DNA of 64,000 nucleotides from Metopolophium dirhodum (taxonomy: Eukaryota; Arthropoda; Insecta; Hemiptera; Aphididae). The stretch lies in assembly GCF_019925205.1 (NCBI RefSeq), contig NC_083560.1, forward strand, positions 145,968,526 to 146,032,525, in the 5' to 3' direction. The notes beneath the pieces were generated by a model. It made no database searches and was not told the DNA's origin. It saw only the letters and a list, made by a program, of their open reading frames with translations. Below, piece by piece: positions 48,673-59,528 of the stretch. Each line of letters opens with the position of its first letter. The stretch's first letter is position 1. The position numbers and the translations under genes are program-made.

Positions 48673-49036
48673 ATTATAACTTGATTAAAACTAAGATTTC
48701 AAAATAGAAATTCGCCATTAATAGAACAATTAATTTTTTTCCATGATCATACAATTTTTATTATTATTATAATTATATCAACAATTACTTACATAATATT
48801 ATTTATTATAAACAATAAATTTATTAATATTAAAATTTCAGAAAATCAAATAATTGAATTTATTTGAACAACAACTCCACCTATTATTTTAATTTTTATT
48901 GCTATACCTTCTTTACATTTATTATATTTAATAGATGAAATTAAATGTCCTATTTTAACAATTAAAATTTTTGGGCATCAATGATTTTGATCTTATGAAT
49001 ACTCAGATTTTTCAAATATTGAATTTGAATCATATT
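48673..49036 (+). pseudogene. cox2: cox2, N-terminal part (NUMT copy, truncated)
   Basis: Cytochrome c oxidase subunit II. It starts ATT at 48,673 (or ATA at 48,676) and reads MTWLKLSFQNSNSPLMEQLIFFHDHT, then the transmembrane region and GHQWFWSYEYSDFSNIEFESY. The next codons (YTA then stop) no longer match the family. The sequence becomes hAT transposase, so the mitochondrial DNA ends at about 49,034-49,036. About half of the gene, including the copper-A site, is missing. Confidence 0.92.
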
Positions 49037-49519
49037 ATACTGCATAAGAACATTTCTAAGGAACAAAATGAATGCTCTGAAAGTTCGACCGATAGTGACG
49101 GTGAAGAAAATACATCAATTACTCACAACAAATTATTAAAGTTTTATATAACTACAATTTGAGTCAAATTTTCCCCAATTTATACTTGGCTTACAAAGGT
49201 TTACTGACAATACCTGCCTCATCTGCATCTGCAGAGAGAGCATTTTCAAAGGTAATATTATGTTACTAACATAATTATTGATTTTATTTAATTTGTTATC
49301 AAAAATAGTTTGAACTTTGAAGTAATAGTCTTTCATGTACATTTTATTATACAGGTTAAATTAATCAAGACTAGACTACACTCAACCATTGGAAAAGACC
49401 GATTGGAAAGTCTGATGATTCTTAGCTGTGAAAGAGATATAAGTATCAATTATAAAGAAGCAATTAACGCATATGCTATGTCATCAGATTTATTAAAAGA
49501 TAAGCTGATATTTAAATAA
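49037..49519 (+). pseudogene. hAT transposase, C-terminal exons of the host element
   Basis: Just beyond the NUMT, coding sequence resumes with NISKEQNECSESSTDSDGEEN, then the hAT dimerisation region FPNLYLAYKGLLTIPASSASAERAFSK (about 49,175-49,252, one frame change at the poly-T/A near 49,143). An intron from 49,253 (gtaat) to about 49,354 (tacag) follows, then VKLIKTRLHSTIGKDRLESLMILSCERD and the stop at 49,517-49,519. This is exactly the part missing from the hAT gene interrupted at 21,948. The piece between piggyBac and NUMT (29,317-29,345, LKGLLDSCPTIME) fits the linker before it. Confidence 0.85.
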
Positions 49520-49707
49520 ATGTGATTATGCCACTTTTGCAGTTATAAATGTATACATATATCTATAAAATTAAGTTATACATTAATATGTACTTACACT
49601 AAAGAAAAATGTATATTTATATAATATTATAAAATATTATATATAATGTATTATTATTTTTATTATAATAATGTGTGAAATTATTGAGGTTTTATAGTTG
49701 CCTATAT

Positions 49708-49865
49708 CAGTGGTTCTTAACCCAATTTTGGGTCGCCAATAATGTTAAATAGTTCGATTATTTTATGTCCCCCCATTGAATATTATTTATAAAAAGGTTG
49801 CATGAAAAATTGGATAAATATCTTGGGTCGCCACTACGGCACTACTCAAAGGTTGAGAACCGCTG
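49708..49865. mobile_element. hAT-type MITE, 158 bp
   Basis: The ends are CAGTGGTTCTTAACC and, reversed, CAGCGGTTCTCAACC, 13 of 15 matching. They are flanked by GCCTATAT and GCCTTTAT, a 7/8 match. There is no coding capacity. The phrase gggtcgcca occurs near both ends. It is a non-autonomous element of the Charlie-like end type. Confidence 0.82.
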
Positions 49866-50287
49866 GCCTTTATGATATTCAGAAATTTTTTAATTTTTCG
49901 GTGGGGGGTGAAGTGCCGAAGTCCCTTGATACTTATTTTGGTCCAATGAGGGGGTGGTGGTCAGAATTTTTAAAATATATAATATGCTTCAAAGACTAAA
50001 AAAGTTCGCACCGCCACTGCTGTAGCATCCCGGCCAGTCCGCACCTGGGCACCACCACCACCCCCAAAAATCAACGGAGCCGAGGCTCAAAAAAAACCGA
50101 CACACCACTATTGAATACTGACAAACAATTTATTAAATAATAAATTATTTTTTTATGAATTTTAATTTTGAGCTGTAATCAAAATAAAATATTTTTCAAC
50201 GAGTTTAGCTACTGTATATCAAATGTTACAATTTTATTTTATTTATATCATTACATTTTAATAAGTATTACTTAATTATATTGATGC
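49866..50287. other. Right end of host hAT and flank, no gene
   Basis: The CAGTG-type terminus CCGCCACTG at 50,011-50,019 is probably the right end of the large hAT. It is followed by a GC-richer patch (gtccgcacctgggcaccacc, 50,037) and AT-rich DNA leading to the acceptor of the next exon. The short open frames here look like chance. Confidence 0.5.
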
Positions 50288-50438
50288 AGTTGACGATTGT
50301 AAAAAGCACTGGAAAAATATTAAGGACACATACAATAAAAAAAGGAGAGGTAGAAAGTTGGGTACTGGGTCTGCTACGAAAGAAAAACCATCAAAATGGA
50401 TTCTTGAGGATGCTTTATCTTTTATGGATACAGCAATA

Positions 50439-51010
50439 CAGGGTGATTCTTTTATCAAACAACACTTATTATTTGAAAAAGTATTGACTTTTTTCAAAAA
50501 TTTTTTTTTTCAAAATTGTAGATTTACGCTGTTCTAGAATTGAATATTTTTTTTATATTTTTCACCCTTATATTTATTAGGTAAACCACCATCAACTTTT
50601 GATTTTCAAATGGTAACCTATACTTAAAATTTCATAATTGAATAAAACTATTTTTTTCATTAATTATTACGTTCAAATTTTCATTTTTCGTTAATCCGTT
50701 GATGAGATATTGTTCCTCAAAGTTGGGTGGTTTTGGGAGGTAGTTATTGTGTGTAAATGTGTTATACCTCGTCAGTAGATAATATTATCTCTACTAGGAT
50801 TTTTATTTCCCAGGGTTAAAAGATATTACACTTTTCAAATCAGTTCATAAAGTACTTAGAGCCCCTAAATGTATTTTATTATGCCGATTTTTCAGGGAGT
50901 CACACAGTTTTACCCCACGAAGGTGATTGCGGCACTGGTCATTGGTCGTAATAATTATTATCAATTATAAAGACCAGAAGTTATAAGTAATAAATTTGGA
51001 TATCGTTCGA
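50439..51010 (+). repeat. Left terminal inverted repeat of the 4.5-kb element
   Basis: About 570 bp, the reverse complement of 54,360-54,934 with scattered substitutions. It includes ttgatgagatattgttcctcaaag (50,698, positions given as a landmark) and tatcgttcgacccaag near 51,002. Confidence 0.85.
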
Positions 51011-54000
51011 CCCAAGATATAGCGGTGATTATCTTTGTACCTGATAGCTGATAATACCTACATACAATAACAGACGATCATATTATTGGGTATACGTATA
51101 CCTAGCTAATTGGACTGCTTCTGTTTGTAGATTTGATCACGATTTAATCTCTATTCTATGCCGACTACAACACACCATAGAGTAACATACAGAAATACAG
51201 AATTATTTTAGTCCATAAGTTGTCCATGGTTTATCACTCTTATAATCTAAGACCGTGATCATTACAACTGTCTATCATAAAGAAAATACAGTGTTACCAG
51301 TATGTGTATTTACAAAATAAATAGTAGCAGTAACTTACTGTTAATTTATGTCACAAATAAAATCCTGTTTTTGTTACTCAATTAGACAGTCTGTACTACA
51401 GTTGCAACAACTAGATTACTGATAATAAAACTTCTAAAATTTTTAAAAATCTGTATTTCAATGATAAATGTATACAATAACAATTAATAATAAATGTACA
51501 AATTATGATATAATGGACCATAATATTAACAATAACTTAACTTAATTTTTGTTTTATACATATTTTAATAATATACATATAACTGTGTATAGCTTTGGTA
51601 GATTTAACTAATACAAAATAATGTGTTAATTATTATTATACATTTAATATTTATATTTTCTACTGTTTACCATATGGATACTATAAACATGTAAATACCA
51701 GAATACCTATGAGGATTTAATATTTTTAATAATAATTTTTTTTTTTGAACAAATCAAATATTGTACCTCTTCTTATACATATAAAATATCATTTAGGCAC
51801 ATGCACATCGAATAAAGAAGTTTGACAAGTACATAACACTAGGGTCTGTGAGAATTTAACATTTTAACTTTTTTTATAGTCCCGAAGAATCAAGATAAAA
51901 ATTAATTTTACACATAATATAACACTAATTGTACAGTGGTATTAAAATTACAATTTATTACAAATCTGGAAATACAATACCAACATAAATTTAAATAATA
52001 TTTTCAACAAGTTAACATTATATAATACCTAATAAATATAACTCTGAACTAATTTAATATTAGGTATAAACAACTTTTTTTTATGTTTACAATTCCAAAT
52101 CAAATATTAGTATAATATAAATAATTCGCCATAGGTCACTTCAATAGTTGTAATATACTTGGTAGGACTAGGTCTTTTTAACCAATCACATGAATTTAAT
52201 CAATAGGTAGGTATTTAAATAATAATGATATACATGCAAATACATAAGGCACTAATAAACTTAAATAATTATAAAAAAAATCATATTCTCAATGTCATGA
52301 ACAGGGTTTGAGACCATTGTCACAGAAGGGTCTTTAGCACGCCAAGCTCTAATTTAGCACCCCTTGTTTTTTTAGATTTAACTATCATTATTATAGTGAA
52401 ATGCCATCAATTTAATGTTTTTAAAATATGAAATATTATAGCACCCCACATTTTAGAGTGTTCTTTTTAACACATTTTAAATTTTTTAATGTATATTTTC
52501 TACTTTAATATGATGCAAGTGATAACCACTAACAAAAACTAGGGAGAGAATAACCATTTTTTAGATTGCTTAATTTTGATTATTTAAATGTTTGATTTGA
52601 TGATTTTAGGTTCTGTTTAGCCCTGAACCCTGTTCACGACCGAATTTCTCACATTTTATACTGATATTATCGTGAACCATTAAACAATTTTACTTTAATA
52701 AGCCCAGGACTATGAAAAATCTATTTCAAAATGATGATACAGTTTAATCAAAATGTTCGTTTTGCAGTTATGCAAAATATGAGTAAAGATAAAACATGTA
52801 TTCAAAAAATTAAAACAAACTTTTCAATCACCCCAGACTTAGTAAAATTTAAAAATGGTGTTAATAATATTCTTATTTGAATTTAGTACTAATTATTATT
52901 TAATGACAACACCAATCATTGACAAAAGTAATTAAGTATTTATCATTATACAATGTAATACTAATATCATTAAAAAAAATATATGTATATTAATAATAAT
53001 ACATTTATATTTTTTTAAATACTTTACATTGAGCATTTATACTATTGTTAAAGTAATAACTGAAAAATAATTATAAATCACATACCTATTTTATTTTTTT
53101 TTAAATTCTTTTAATTAAAAATATTTATACATACTTTATTTTGTTCTGTAGTCTGTTGAAATATTTAAATCCAATATGTGAAAAATTATTTTTATTTTTC
53201 ACAGTTACCATTTTAAAATGTAATTAAACATAGCAGTATGAATATAATTTTAACATACAGGATCTTCTGAATTGTGTGTCATAGGTAGCTGATTCCATTA
53301 TGGCATATTTAAATTAGGTAAAATGACCTATGTGAAACTGATTTTGAATCATCACATATTATGTAGATAAATAATTTTCTATTCACTTTTAGTTTAGGAA
53401 CTAAAAAGTGGAGATTTTGATATAACATTTGTAGAGTAGGTATAGACTTTCATGAAAAACCCAGTGTCCAGCTGAGTATTGTAATGACTAATTTTAAATA
53501 ATATGGAAATATTATCACAATATTTCTGTGTTGTCATATTATGCCACTTCATTGTATAACAACTCATGTATTATCCAGTAAGTACCAGTGTTCCTTGGTT
53601 AGGTATACATTTGAACAAAAATAGTGTATTATGTATAAATGATTAAACTGAAATCAAAATGTCTAAAGTTAATGACATACTCATTGTATTATTTATTTTA
53701 ATTTTGACCACTACCAACTAGTAAAACTTAGTACTTACCAATAAATTGTACAAATGTAATCACCAAGCATCTAATTCAAGTGTAATAAGTAAATTTAGGT
53801 ACTTATATGATTGATAAAGTATTAAATTATTAAATAAAATACGTAAAATACAATATGTGGTGAATAAGACAATAATTATATTATATTATACAAGAACTAA
53901 TAGGTATTTCAAAAATAAAATACCTACGACCACGAGTCACGATTAAATTAGGTCCGAGTTATTATCTTAACCATTTGTCTACTAACGGATTGTTATGTGA

Positions 54001-54359
54001 TTAACGCTAACCCAGTATAAGGTATACTTCCATATCATGTAACCACGGAACCACGATATCAGCGCAGAGCACGATAAACATAGTAGATGATAGTAGGTAC
54101 TATCTAGTATCTGTTATTACCTAATCGCAAATCCACCATAGATATTATAAGATATATGCGCATATCAGTCTAATCACTAATCAGACAACAATCACGTATC
54201 GTTGTGTCCGTTGTCACAAATTGTCGGTACTCCATACTTAATAGGTATTTAATGGGGTCGACGGAATTACACGCGAGTATGCGCAAGTGACACTAATGGT
54301 CCAATTACTTAAAATATGACATTATGACAATAAGTTATCAATTATCATTACCTTGGGTT
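51011..54359. other. Interior of the 4.5-kb transposon, no coding sequence
   Basis: This is AT-rich DNA without any frame I can assign, many stop codons in all frames, and no second layer of transposon ends that I could find. It may derive from captured or decayed sequence. Confidence 0.6.
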
Positions 54360-54934
54360 CGAACGATATAGGATTTAAAACTTTTAACTTCTGGTTTTTA
54401 TAATCGATAAGAATTATTATGACCAGTGACGAAATCACCTTTAGTGGGGCGAACGGCGGACAACCAGCCAAATGGATATTATACAATACATTTAGGGGCA
54501 CAACTCAACCTTACTGCACCTACTTGAATTGATTTTAAAATGTAATATCTTTAGCCCCGGGGCATACAAATCCTAATAACTGCGGTATCTACGGACGAGG
54601 TATAACACATTTACTGTACACACACCCAACTACCTCCCAAAACCACCCAACTTTGAGGAGCAATATCTCATCAACGGATTAACGAAAAATGAAAATTTGA
54701 ACGTAATAATTAATGAAAAAAATAGTTTTATTCAACTATGAAATTTTAAGTATAGGTTACCATTTGAAAATCAAAAGTTGATAGTGGTTTACCTAATAAA
54801 TATAAGGGTGAAAAATATAAAAAAAATATTCAATTCTAGAACAGCATAAATCTACAATTTTGAAAAAAAAAAATGTTGAAAAAAGTCAATACTTTTTCAA
54901 ATAATGAGTGTTGTTTGATAAAAGAATCACCCTG
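54360..54934 (-). repeat. Right terminal inverted repeat of the 4.5-kb element
   Basis: This is the partner of the left repeat, ending AAAGAATCACCCTG at 54,934. The pairing becomes patchy inward of 54,360 but related words continue for some tens of bases. Confidence 0.85.
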
Positions 54935-55600
54935 TATATGAGAGACAGTATAAATATATGATACATTTTTATTTTTTGATGTATGTAAAATGTAATATAA
55001 ATACTAATAATGTTATCATTATGATACTGAATAGGAGCGTAACAAATGTGTCCCACGAAGGAGATGAAATTGAGGAAGATCACATAAGTTCAAATGATAA
55101 TAGTGTTATCACACAAATGGAGCCTGAAATTGAAAATGTATCATCAGTTTTAACTTTTGAGCCAATAGCGGTAGCAGAGAAGTCGGAGAAAGAATCAACT
55201 AGTCAAAAACGATAAAAAAAACGGAACTAGTCGACATTTTAAATAAAAGAAGCGAAGAAAGAATCCGTTTAATGCAAGAGCTTACAAAAACAGAAGAAGC
55301 AGAGGACTCCATCGATGTTTTTTTTTCAAAAGTATGGCGCTTATAGTCAAACAGTTTTCGCCAGAACTCAAAATTAAAGCAAAAATGGATGTACTCAAAG
55401 TAATAAACGAATTGGAACTTAAGAATCTAAAATCTTTGGATCAAACTGGCAGTACTTCCAATTATGTGATTCCAGAAAATCAAACTTTTAGTCCTCAAGC
55501 ATTTGTTCCAATAAATTATACATCCTATTCAACACACTCCTCTGAACTTGATGGAAGTTCTTCAGAATCTAGATGGACAGAACATTTTCATAATAATTAA

Positions 55601-56159
55601 TCATTATAATCATTGGAGCCATATTATCATAGTTTTTATGTTTATGTTTCAACAGAAGTGTTTTTTATTTATTTATAAATTTGTTTTGTTTATTTTAAAA
55701 ATGCTATAGGTACTAGCTAAATGACAGTAATGTTATTATTTTTATTTTCATTGAGACAATGTTTTGTTATTTTTATTAGTTATTTTCCTCAACTAAGTGA
55801 TTTATACCTCAACTACTTAATTTATAGTTAACCTTGGTTTAAAATTTGAAACTATTTTTAATTATATTTCTTGTTTATTCTTGTTACAGAGTATCATTAC
55901 CTAGTCATAAGTATTTAGAATCAATCGATGGTTATATTTTATAATAGTGATTAGCGAGAGTGCGAGACTGTTATTCATAAACTCTCTTTTTTTAGAACAT
56001 ATATTATATTTCAATACATTTAAAACTAATATTATAGCACTTAAAGTTATAGAATTTTCTGATTTCGTTATTTTATATGAATAATTAAAACATTTACGTA
56101 AAAACGTACTAAAGTTATGTGTTAATCATGCGGCTGTTTCATATTTGAACAAAAAAAGC
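55601..56159. other. AT-rich spacer between MADF-BESS and Harbinger exon
   Basis: This holds the 3' flank of the MADF-BESS gene and the start of the intron that follows the minus-strand Harbinger exon. The expected downstream transposase exons are not readable here. Confidence 0.6.
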
Positions 56160-56163
56160 TTAC

Positions 56164-56471
56164 CTTAAAGTTATAGCTAATTTCTCCGCCGGTGAAATAG
56201 GCTCTCTCACTCTGTTGGTGCGATTTGATTTTATGTCGTCTTCAATTAAATTAAGAACATAGTTAAATTGTTCCCAGCTTAATCTAAAAAATTCTCTCAA
56301 TTTCTTTTCATCGCTAAACAAATGTTTTTCAATTAAGATACTAAAAAATCCTTTTTTTTTTCTGGATTGAAACATATCATGAACTTCTTTCGTCATGACT
56401 TGATCAATAATAATTTCTTCGTCTTCTATTTCTTCTAATAGAAGATTAATCAAAACATTGTTACGCAACAT
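56164..56471 (-). pseudogene. PIF/Harbinger-type transposase, first exon only
   Basis: On the minus strand, from ATG 56,471, about 102 codons are open and end at a good donor (CTTTAAG then GTAAGC, 56,164). The sequence has an acidic start, then FFRLSWEQFNYVLNLIEDDIKSN and EPISPAEKLAITLR. This is the conserved N-terminal region just before the DDE domain of PIF/Harbinger transposases and of HARBI1-like nucleases. Exons carrying the catalytic DDE residues are absent from the sequence to the left, so only a fragment remains. It points toward the MADF-BESS gene, the usual partner in two-gene PIF/Harbinger elements. Confidence 0.72.
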
Positions 56472-57999
56472 GGTTCACAATTAAATTATTAACAAATTAT
56501 CGGAAATAATCAAGACACTAGTGATCAATGCAACGTGCAAGGTTGTAATGATTGAATTAAATATGAATATTATGAATATAATCTAAATTCAAAATCCGTG
56601 CCGCGCGTCTGTTGCGGCGCGTTTCGCAGTTAAAGGATTCCGCAGTCAGCCGCGTGGCTAAAATTTGAGCCGCGCCGGTCGCGCGTCACTAGACGCGTTC
56701 TAAGGAATCACACCTTCAAGGAGCCAATGTAATGAAACGCAATTGGTTGGTAATAAATTGTTTTTATTTATTGAAATATCATGTTTTGAACCAATGTGCT
56801 CATCATCTTAGTTTTGTATAATTCAAATGTTTTGTATAACAATATTTTATAATTTATTTTAATTATACTCATCAGAGTGTACAATAAAAATAGTTAATGG
56901 GGTTACATAAAGGGGTGGGAATGCGAACATATAACTCACAGTTGTTCGGTAGCTGGTGAAGTATTGGCTCTGCTCTCAGTTTACTACTGTACTACTGTCA
57001 ATAATAACGGCTCGTACAGTGGTACGGTAACACTTTATAGTGACTTACCGGCGTGGACGGTGAATGGGGTGTAGATGAGGACGGCGGCGGCGATGGCTCG
57101 GCGTTCTCAACTTTACTCAGTGGAATATAACGATATGACGGCGGCGAGTTCTCCCGGCACGAGAAGGGGAACAGGGGAGTCAACCAGACTTAGAGAAGTC
57201 TTAGGTTGGGGGGAAAAGTCTGTAGCATATACGTGTCTAACGGTCACGAGTACCGTCCGGCTTATGCAGGCCAGGGAGTGGTGCTGTTGTCAGTACAGTA
57301 ATTGCATCCGTGTCTAACGATCTCAAAGTATCGTCCGGCTTGAACATTTAACTGCACTCGGCAGGGAGTAAGGTGGTCTGTACTGGGTCCGCTGGCCTCT
57401 ATTTATGATATACCTGACCGTTGTGATATATGTAATACATGTGTGGCGGTCTTTGTACATCTTGTTCATGCTGTTCGACTTAAAACCCTTTTCAAGATTA
57501 TAGAAGGTAGATGCTCTTCTACTAATTCAGAATATTGAAAGATTTTGGTTTTAAGTCTGGGGGTTTTCTGGTAGTGGATGATTTCCCGGAGGGCGGCGGC
57601 CGTTCGAAAACAGTATACTGCGTGGTACGTGATCTGTATTTATTTCGAACAATCGCTGTTGCGCATTCGACCATGTTTCGGTCGTGGCGTGGGCGTGAGA
57701 GCGCGCGGTGGTGCAACGGGGCAGAAACGCAGTAACGAGTAACGAGAGTGCACCACCTAAATGGGCACTCCGTTTTATCTCGTTACATAGTCCCCTTTTT
57801 CATTATCTCAAAATATGGAGGCTCGAGATATTTTGAGAGAATGGAAACTTTGTATGTGATGGTGGCTGACTTGAGATATTGGTTACGGTTGGTGTTATCT
57901 CTTCAGGGCTGTAATATGTTTCATTTTTTTTTTTTTGGTGTATATGCGTTTTTTTTTTTTTTTTAAATTTTAAATTTTTTTGTATTATTGTAAAATTAT
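56472..57999. other. Region with GC-rich patch and 3' LTR/3' flank of the second gypsy
   Basis: A GC-rich, palindrome-rich stretch at about 56,596-56,702 (gccgcgcgtctgttgcggcgcg and similar) follows the Harbinger exon and may be a transposon end. On the minus strand a purine tract AAAAAGGGGA (57,790-57,799) is followed by TGTAACGAGA, so the 3' LTR of the second gypsy probably begins near 57,787 and extends left. Its left end is not fixed. Inside, the phrase gtgtctaacg...gtccggct occurs at about 57,233 and 57,311. T-runs lie at 57,927 and 57,951. Confidence 0.5.
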
Positions 58000-59322
58000 T
58001 TATTGTTCTGAACTGGTGGATATACGAGCTGGTTGGTCATACTCGTTATACGGTTTGATATTCTTGTAGTTATATGTTTTCTGATGTCCAGACTGATTTC
58101 GTACGGTAACCGTATTATTGTGTACCTCACAAATCTGGTAAGGGCCATGGTATAGAAGGAATAGTTTATGAGTCTCATGGTCTTCAGCTGAAGATAGCCG
58201 GTGTTCTTTTACCAAAATCTTCATACCTGTTTCATACTCAGGGAATATTTTTCCGCGGTCTTTGTATTTATTCCGGATTTGAGATTTTTCCTTAGTTCTT
58301 TTGATAACAATTTGTATGATGTCCGTAGTAGGATCCGTTATTGTGTATTTTGGAAATGCTACTAATTGAGTTATGGATAATGGTGTGTTCTTTCCAAACA
58401 TGATGAACTGAGGTGTGAATCCAGTAGTTGTGTGGGTGGTGTTGTTGATCCAAAATTCCACATTATCCAGCCAACGTAGCCAATTGGTGTGTTGTTTGTG
58501 GCAGTATGTCCGAAGCAGTCTTCCTATTTCTCGGTTGGCGCGTTCGACAGGATTACTTTCTCGATGGTATATGGTAGTGTGAATGCTTCTGATTTGCAAG
58601 CGCTCCATAATTTTGGTCCATTTTTGACTGGTGAATTGGGTGCCATTGTCGGTGAGTATTTTCTTGAATAATCCCATGGTTGGGATGTAGTCACTTACTA
58701 TCCTTTTGATAATTGAATCGGTGGTGGCTCTCTTCAGTGGGTAGAGCTTGATGTATTTGGAAAAAATGTCAAGGATGGCCAGGATGTATTTGCATCCCCC
58801 CTGTCCCCTAGGCAGTGGTCCCATGAGATCAGCGGAAACCATCTCGAGTGGTTGTTCAGGAAGTAGGCTTAATGCTGGTCCCCTGGCTGTGATACTGCTG
58901 AATTTTGTCCGTTGACAAAAGTCACACGCTTTGACAATACGTTTTACGGTGTGGTACATACTCTGGAACTGGTGGTTTTGTTGCAGCAGTTGATACGTTT
59001 TATAGGTACCGCAGTGTCCGTAGATCTGGTGAGTCTCGATTAAAAGTGGTTGTACTAGTTCTTTTGGAACAATGATCTGGTACTCCCCTTGGTCAGATTT
59101 GCGAAATAGTAATTGATTATGTATGATTAAGTTGTGGTCGGCTCGGTTATCCAAGCGCTGTTTCAACTTGGTAATGTGTTCATCTGCATGTTGTAGTGTG
59201 TGTAGCTTCTTGAATTTTTCCCTTAATTCCGGGCTATAGTCTAACAGGGCTAACTTGTTAATGATGATAGTCCTATTACTGGTTTGTGTGTCTTCATTAG
59301 TGGATTGGGGATATCTGGTCAA
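58000..59322 (-). CDS. Integrase part of a second gypsy element
   Basis: The 440-codon open frame holds an integrase: the HHCC zinc finger (HQIYGHCGTYKTYQLL, then CDFCQRTK, about residues 97-145) and the DDE core with VSADLMGPLP (near 165), LTDNGTQFTS (near 227) and SNPVERANREIGR (near 258). A C-terminal region with a YHGPYQICEVHNNTVTVRN segment follows. All three acidic catalytic residues are present. It is the C-terminal part of pol; the RNase H part lies at 63.25 kb, and the two are separated by a LINE. The pattern resembles the Osvaldo/412-like gypsy groups, but I do not assign a clade. Confidence 0.88.
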   Translation of the reverse strand: MTRYPQSTNEDTQTSNRTIIINKLALLDYSPELREKFKKLHTLQHADEHITKLKQRLDNRADHNLIIHNQLLFRKSDQGEYQIIVPKELVQPLLIETHQIYGHCGTYKTYQLLQQNHQFQSMYHTVKRIVKACDFCQRTKFSSITARGPALSLLPEQPLEMVSADLMGPLPRGQGGCKYILAILDIFSKYIKLYPLKRATTDSIIKRIVSDYIPTMGLFKKILTDNGTQFTSQKWTKIMERLQIRSIHTTIYHRESNPVERANREIGRLLRTYCHKQHTNWLRWLDNVEFWINNTTHTTTGFTPQFIMFGKNTPLSITQLVAFPKYTITDPTTDIIQIVIKRTKEKSQIRNKYKDRGKIFPEYETGMKILVKEHRLSSAEDHETHKLFLLYHGPYQICEVHNNTVTVRNQSGHQKTYNYKNIKPYNEYDQPARISTSSEQ

Positions 59323-59528
59323 GGTATTGGCTCTGACATTTTCTTTACCAGGTATTTATTTATTTATTTTTATTTATTTATTTATCGACGCCTCAGGGGC
59401 ATTAGTTTAGTACAGATTTTAATAATAGAAATTACATAATGTTACAAGGTAAGAATAAAGTACATTGGTGCACGAATAAAGAATAGGCTAAAGAAAATAT
59501 TAACAAGTACAATTTTATAGTTTTAGAA

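Larger units (their letters stand above)
29345..49036 (+). other. NUMT: about 12.3 kb of mitochondrial genome in nuclear DNA
   Basis: The gene order is nad5(-), H(-), nad4(-), nad4L(-), T, P(-), nad6, cob, S2, nad1(-), L1(-), rrnL(-), V(-), rrnS(-), control region, I, Q(-), M, nad2, W, C(-), Y(-), cox1, L2, cox2. This is the ancestral insect order. Missing are the rest of cox2 and the block through atp8/6, cox3 and nad3 to the C-terminus of nad5. Flanks are two halves of a hAT transposase gene, so the piece lies in nuclear DNA. Several genes carry frameshifts, and rrnL carries a retrotransposon. Left and right limits are accurate to perhaps 30 and 5 bases. Confidence 0.92.
19168..50019 (+). 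mobile_element. Host hAT element (zf-TTF/DUF4371 type) split by piggyBac and NUMT
   Basis: N-terminal exons at 19.2-21.9 kb and C-terminal exons at 49.04-49.52 kb belong to one hAT transposase. The intervening 27 kb is accounted for by a piggyBac with its nested load (21,945-29,316) and by a mitochondrial insertion (about 29,345-49,036). A CAGTG-type terminus (CCGCCACTG, revcomp CAGTGGCGG) at 50,011-50,019 may be its right end. The left end was not found. Coordinates therefore mark the outer limits of what I can attribute to it. Confidence 0.65.
50439..54934. mobile_element. 4.5-kb non-autonomous DNA transposon with long inverted ends, TA duplication
   Basis: The ends start CAGGGTGATTCTTTTATCAA on both strands. 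The inverted repeats extend at least to about 51,010 on the left and from about 54,355 on the right, imperfect with small indels. TA is duplicated (50,437-50,438 and 54,935-54,936), and removing the element plus one TA restores the MADF reading frame. The 3.3-kb interior has no ORF above background. TA targets point to the Tc1/mariner-IS630 group, but the unusually long ends and absence of transposase leave the family open. Confidence 0.8.
50288..55600 (+). pseudogene. MADF-BESS gene, interrupted by a 4.5-kb transposon
   Basis: An exon from 50,288 (acceptor gatgcag) encodes the second half of a MADF (Myb/SANT-like DNA-binding) domain: CKKHWKNIKDTYNKKRR and PSKWILEDALSFMDTAI. At codon ATA the transposon enters (50,439). 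Removing it with one TA restores ...AIYER and a donor at about 54,947. After an intron the frame resumes at about 55,041 (RSVTNVSHEGDE, acceptor gaatag), passes an acidic linker and reaches a BESS motif at about 55,308-55,400 (EDSIDVFF, MALIVKQFSPELKIKAKMDVLKVINELE). Shifts occur in the A-run at 55,213-55,222 and in the T9/A4 runs at 55,318-55,331. MADF-BESS proteins are DNA-binding co-regulators. Related proteins are also the second gene of PIF/Harbinger transposons, which fits the neighbour at 56.2 kb. The first MADF exon is not seen. Confidence 0.8.

Noticed and set aside
29345..49036. A mitochondrial contig wrongly joined to nuclear DNA
   Set aside because: Both flanks continue one hAT gene and the block holds a nuclear retrotransposon with target duplication and frameshifted genes. 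A misjoin is still testable with reads.
56998..57735. Short ORFs on both strands in the 57-kb region
   Set aside because: They are short, without domains, and lie in the probable LTR and flank of the second gypsy element.
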